Below are positions 60,723-64,000 of a stretch of DNA of 64,000 bases, piece by piece. A program made the translations under genes and the position numbers. The DNA lies in assembly GCA_039931555.1 (NCBI GenBank), contig JBDTRP010000141.1, positions 1-64,000 of the forward strand, given 5' to 3'. Every line of letters starts with the position of its first letter. The first letter of the stretch is position 1. This DNA is from JAENVT01 sp039931555 (lineage in GTDB: Bacteria; Actinomycetota; Acidimicrobiia; Acidimicrobiales; Ilumatobacteraceae). The notes below the pieces were generated by a model that saw only the letters and a list, made by a program, of their open reading frames with translations, was not told the DNA's origin and did not search any database.

Positions 60723-63700
60723 GTGGGCACCGCTACCCTCAAAACCCTGATGTCGCCTGCCTCGCTCGCACCGCTCGCACCCTTGGCCGAGTTGCCTCGG
60801 TTGCTGCGTGACGATGCCGGGCTGACGCAGGCCTTCGGCAATCCCGCGGCGCTGGTGGCCGTGCCCGAATCCGCACGCGCCGTCACGGTGGCCGCGCTCG
60901 CTCAGCTCGGGGATCGTCATCCCCTGCTGGTCGCGACACCGACAGGAACCGATGCCGGTCAGCTGTACGACGACCTGTGCCAGTTCATGCCGACCGATTC
61001 CGTGGTGCTGTTCCCGGCATGGGAGACCCTGCCGTTCGAGCGCATCAGTCCCAGCGTGGAGACGATGGGCCGGCGCATGGATGTTCTGTGGCGGTTGCGA
61101 AGCGGCGCGGCCTCGACGACGCAGCCACAGATCATCGTCGCCGGTGTGCGCGCGCTGCTGCAGCGGTTGAGCCCCGAGGCGATCAACGTCGAGCCGATCC
61201 GCATCCGGCCGAACGATGTCATCGACCCCGACGCGCTCCTCGAGACCCTGATCGGGTTCGGGTACCGCCGCGAAGACCTGGTGGAGCATCGCGGCGAGGT
61301 CGCCCGACGAGGAGCAATCATCGACGTCTTCCCGTCGACCGCCGACGCACCGATCCGCATCGACCTGTGGGGTGACGAGGTCGACCGGCTGACCGAGTTC
61401 ACCGTCAACGATCAGCGCAGCACCGACGAACTCACCGAGGTGCGCATCTTCCCGGCCCGCGAACTGCTGCCCAGCGACGCAGTGCGAGCCCGGGCCGCGG
61501 TGCTGGTCGCCGAGGAACCGTGGGGGCGCGAGCAGTGGGAGCGCCTGGCCGAGGGCACTGTCTTCGACGGGATGGAGAGCTGGCTGCCGTGGCTCGTCGA
61601 AGGCGACACGCTCATCACCGACTTGCTGCCGACCTCTGGCAAGGTCGCCTTGCTCGAACCGCGACGCATGCGCGATCGAGCCAACGATCTGCTCGCCGAG
61701 GAGGACGACCTCGCCCGAACGCTCGCCTCCACATGGGCCCGCGACGCCGATCGCAAGTTTCCCCGACTGCACGCCGACACTGATCGCCTGCTCGGCGCGG
61801 CACAGTCGATGTGGACGTTGAGCTCGACGCCCGAACATCCCGATGCTCCGATGGTGCAAGCCGCGGGATGGGGACCGGTCGTCGGCGATGGCGAGGGGTT
61901 GGCCAAGCGACTGAGCGAGATGATCGCCGACAAGTACCGCGTCGTGGTGGCCGCCGACGGCATCGGCAGCGCAGCGCGGCTTGCCGAACTCCTGCGCGAT
62001 CGCGGCCTCGACTTCACGATTGCCACGCCGTCCACCGACATCACCAAGCCAGGCGGCTACGTGGTGACCGCTCCCCTGCACCGCGGTTGCTCGTTGGGCG
62101 AAGCCAAGCTGGCGATCCTGGCCGAGGGCGATCTCACCGGCCGGCGACGCACCCACCGCCAGCCGCGGCCTCGCAAGCGCCAAGGCACCGGTTTTTTCGA
62201 GGACCTCAAGCCGGGCAACTACGTGGTGCACTACCAGCACGGCGTCGGGCACTACGAGGGCATGGTCAAGCGGACGATCGGCGGGATCGAGCGTGACTAC
62301 TTGCTGCTCGGATACAAGGGCGGCGACAAGTTGTACGTGCCCAGTGACCAGATCGACTCGTTGCGCCAGTACGTCGGCGGCGAAGCTCCCACGCTGCATC
62401 GCCTCGGTGGCGCCGACTTCGCCAAGGCCAAGTCGCGCGTACGCAGCGCGGTACGCGAGATCGCTCAGGAACTTGTGGTGCTCTACCAGAAGCGCATCAA
62501 CGCCGTCGGGCACGCGTTTGCCAGCGACTCGCCGTGGCAGTCGGAGATGGAGGACGGCTTCCCGTTCGTCGAGACGCCCGATCAACGCACGGCGATCGAC
62601 GATGTCAAGGTCGACATGGAACGGCCGTACCCGATGGATCGACTGCTGTGCGGTGACGTCGGCTTCGGCAAGACCGAGGTTGCAATTCGGGCCGCGTTCA
62701 AGGCCATCCAGGACAGCAAGCAGGTTGCGGTGCTGGCGCCGACGACCTTGCTCGTGACCCAACACGGCAACACCTTCGCCGATCGTTTCGCCGGCTATCC
62801 GATCCGCGTCGAGACCCTCAGCCGCTTCCTCACGAACAAGGAGGCCAAGCGCGTGATCGACGGCCTGGCCAGTGGTGAGGTCGACTGCGTGATCGGCACC
62901 CACCGCCTGCTGCAGGAGGGCGTCGCCTTCAAGGACCTCGGCCTGCTGATCGTCGATGAGGAGCAGCGGTTCGGCGTGCAGGCCAAGGAGGCAATGAAGA
63001 AGCTCAAGGTCAACGTCGACGTGCTGACGCTGAGCGCCACGCCCATCCCACGCACGTTGGAGATGAGCCTTGTCGGCATCCGCGACCTGTCGCTGCTGCA
63101 GACACCGCCGGCCGATCGCCAACCGATCCTGACGTTCGTCGGCGAGTACGACGAGCGTGTTGCCGTCGAGGCGTTGCGCCGCGAACTCCTGCGCGAAGGC
63201 CAGGTCTTCTGGGTCCACAACCGGGTCAAGACCATCTCGCAGCGCGCGGAACGCTTGCGCGAGCTCGTGCCCGAAGCCCGGATCGCCGTCGCGCACGGGC
63301 AGATGGACGAGGGCTCGCTCGAACAGATCGTCGTCGATTTCTGGGAGGGTCGCTACGACGTGTTGGTGTGCACCACCATCATCGAGAGCGGCATCGACAT
63401 GCCCACCGTCAACACGCTGGTCGTCGAACGCGCCGACCTCCTCGGCCTGGGACAGATGCACCAGTTGCGCGGGCGTGTCGGGCGCAGCGGATCGAGGGCG
63501 TACGCGTACCTCTTCCACCCTCGCGACGTGCGGCTGACCGAAGAGGCGTACGAGCGGCTGCGCACCATCGGCGAGACGACTGATCTGGGCAGCGGTTTCA
63601 AGATCGCCATGCGCGACCTCGAGATCCGAGGCGCGGGGAACCTGCTCGGCGAATCGCAGAGCGGCCACATCGCCGCCGTGGGGTACGACTTGTACTGCCA

Positions 63701-64000
63701 GATGGTGACCGAGGCCGTCGGTGAGATGAAGGGCGAGCCCCAGAAGGAGCCGAGCGAGCTCAAGCTCGACGTGCCGACCGACGCGTACCTCCCCGTCGAC
63801 TACGTCGGCAAGGAAGAGTCGCGGCTCGAGGCGTACCGCCGCCTGGCTGCGGTGACGACGGCGGCCGAGGTCGACGACATCCGCAGCGAGTGGGAGGACC
63901 GATACGGCCCCGTTCCTGCGCCCGCCGACGCGTTGTTGAACGTCGGCTACCTCCGGGCCGAGTGTCACCGGCTGGGTCTGCGCGACGTCTCGATCGCCGC
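60723..64000 (+). CDS. mfd: Transcription-repair coupling factor Mfd, cut by the window end
   Basis: Open to the right edge (about 1092 codons present). The N-terminal UvrB-like region has FPAWETLPFERISPSVETMG and GYRREDLVEHRGEVARRGAI, IDVFPS. The RNA polymerase-interaction domain carries NYVVHYQHGVGHYEG. The SF2 translocase has Walker A GDVGFGKTEVAIRAAF, DEEQRFGVQAKE (DEEQ box), LSATPIPRTLEMSL and GRVGRSG. The final visible part enters the TRCF C-terminal region. It removes stalled RNA polymerase and recruits UvrA. GTG 60723 has a GGGG-type site before it; ATG 60750 is the alternative. Confidence 0.93.
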   Translation, partial: MGTATLKTLMSPASLAPLAPLAELPRLLRDDAGLTQAFGNPAALVAVPESARAVTVAALAQLGDRHPLLVATPTGTDAGQLYDDLCQFMPTDSVVLFPAWETLPFERISPSVETMGRRMDVLWRLRSGAASTTQPQIIVAGVRALLQRLSPEAINVEPIRIRPNDVIDPDALLETLIGFGYRREDLVEHRGEVARRGAIIDVFPSTADAPIRIDLWGDEVDRLTEFTVNDQRSTDELTEVRIFPARELLPSDAVRARAAVLVAEEPWGREQWERLAEGTVFDGMESWLPWLVEGDTLITDLLPTSGKVALLEPRRMRDRANDLLAEEDDLARTLASTWARDADRKFPRLHADTDRLLGAAQSMWTLSSTPEHPDAPMVQAAGWGPVVGDGEGLAKRLSEMIADKYRVVVAADGIGSAARLAELLRDRGLDFTIATPSTDITKPGGYVVTAPLHRGCSLGEAKLAILAEGDLTGRRRTHRQPRPRKRQGTGFFEDLKPGNYVVHYQHGVGHYEGMVKRTIGGIERDYLLLGYKGGDKLYVPSDQIDSLRQYVGGEAPTLHRLGGADFAKAKSRVRSAVREIAQELVVLYQKRINAVGHAFASDSPWQSEMEDGFPFVETPDQRTAIDDVKVDMERPYPMDRLLCGDVGFGKTEVAIRAAFKAIQDSKQVAVLAPTTLLVTQHGNTFADRFAGYPIRVETLSRFLTNKEAKRVIDGLASGEVDCVIGTHRLLQEGVAFKDLGLLIVDEEQRFGVQAKEAMKKLKVNVDVLTLSATPIPRTLEMSLVGIRDLSLLQTPPADRQPILTFVGEYDERVAVEALRRELLREGQVFWVHNRVKTISQRAERLRELVPEARIAVAHGQMDEGSLEQIVVDFWEGRYDVLVCTTIIESGIDMPTVNTLVVERADLLGLGQMHQLRGRVGRSGSRAYAYLFHPRDVRLTEEAYERLRTIGETTDLGSGFKIAMRDLEIRGAGNLLGESQSGHIAAVGYDLYCQMVTEAVGEMKGEPQKEPSELKLDVPTDAYLPVDYVGKEESRLEAYRRLAAVTTAAEVDDIRSEWEDRYGPVPAPADALLNVGYLRAECHRLGLRDVSIA

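Noticed and set aside
60636..63968. A 1110-codon open frame on the minus strand
   Set aside because: It is an exact shadow of mfd, which has all expected motifs on the plus strand; the minus product shows only repetitive Val/Asp/Arg/Gly composition.

Overview
The window is high-GC actinobacterial chromosome. Two actinobacterial mini ribosomal proteins (bL37-like, bS22-like), an F420-type luciferase-like oxidoreductase, an AfsR/SARP regulator, and the gene orders tatD-(rpf slot)-ksgA-ispE and tRNA-Gln-glmU-prs-rplY-pth-mfd point to Actinomycetota. I would guess Acidimicrobiia (Ilumatobacter-like), but that is inference from style and gene order.

Left edge (1-3445): the end of an integrative element. 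It carries an excisionase-like HTH protein, an XRE antitoxin with its own palindromic operator, a frameshifted HigB-like toxin, an unknown winged-helix-like protein and a tyrosine integrase killed by an amber codon and a frameshift. It ends at a detached 3' half of a tRNA-Leu.

3446-19164: a copper/efflux island. It lies between that tRNA-Leu 3' half and a complete tRNA-Leu(TAA), in the same orientation, sharing an 11-bp core at the anticodon loop. A 17-bp direct repeat sits near both ends. It encodes MFS pumps, an MDR oxidoreductase, a SARP regulator, rhodanese, a CopZ-like chaperone, an AhpD-like protein, a His-rich anchored protein, a Cu(I) P1B-ATPase and a DJ-1/PfpI protein. It has no integrase, so it looks like a cis-mobilizable element beside the int-bearing one.

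19.2-29.0 kb: chromosomal genes. These are a TAP-like lipoprotein hydrolase, a stand-alone PD-(D/E)XK Fe-S nuclease, an L,D-transpeptidase, a prolyl oligopeptidase overlapping bL37, a PHP protein, a sortase-type surface protein and YchF.

29.04-33.29 kb: a second small, decaying element bounded by a 65-bp ungapped imperfect direct repeat. It holds a broken Imm8 gene, a frameshifted Xis-Int fusion, a frameshifted XRE gene with its partner, an intact HEPN/MNT pair and an orphan Phd-like antitoxin.

33.3-46.1 kb: a YcaQ-like glycosylase, a DUF885 protein, then an amine-handling cluster. The cluster has a DMT exporter, a complete PotABCD-type ABC importer, a choline-monooxygenase/GbcA-like Rieske oxygenase and two divergent class III aminotransferases with a TetR-style double operator between them.

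46.0-64.0 kb: mostly housekeeping: trmB, DUF192, rsmI, a HAD hydrolase, metG, tatD, a DPBB protein, ksgA, ispE, bS22, GNAT, a decayed comB, an LLM oxidoreductase, an SDR, tRNA-Gln, a glmU lacking the end of its acetyltransferase domain, prs, rplY, pth and the 5' part of mfd. Nearly all disrupting 1-nt indels lie in the two mobile regions, which suggests real decay there. I saw no CRISPR array, rRNA or IS transposase.
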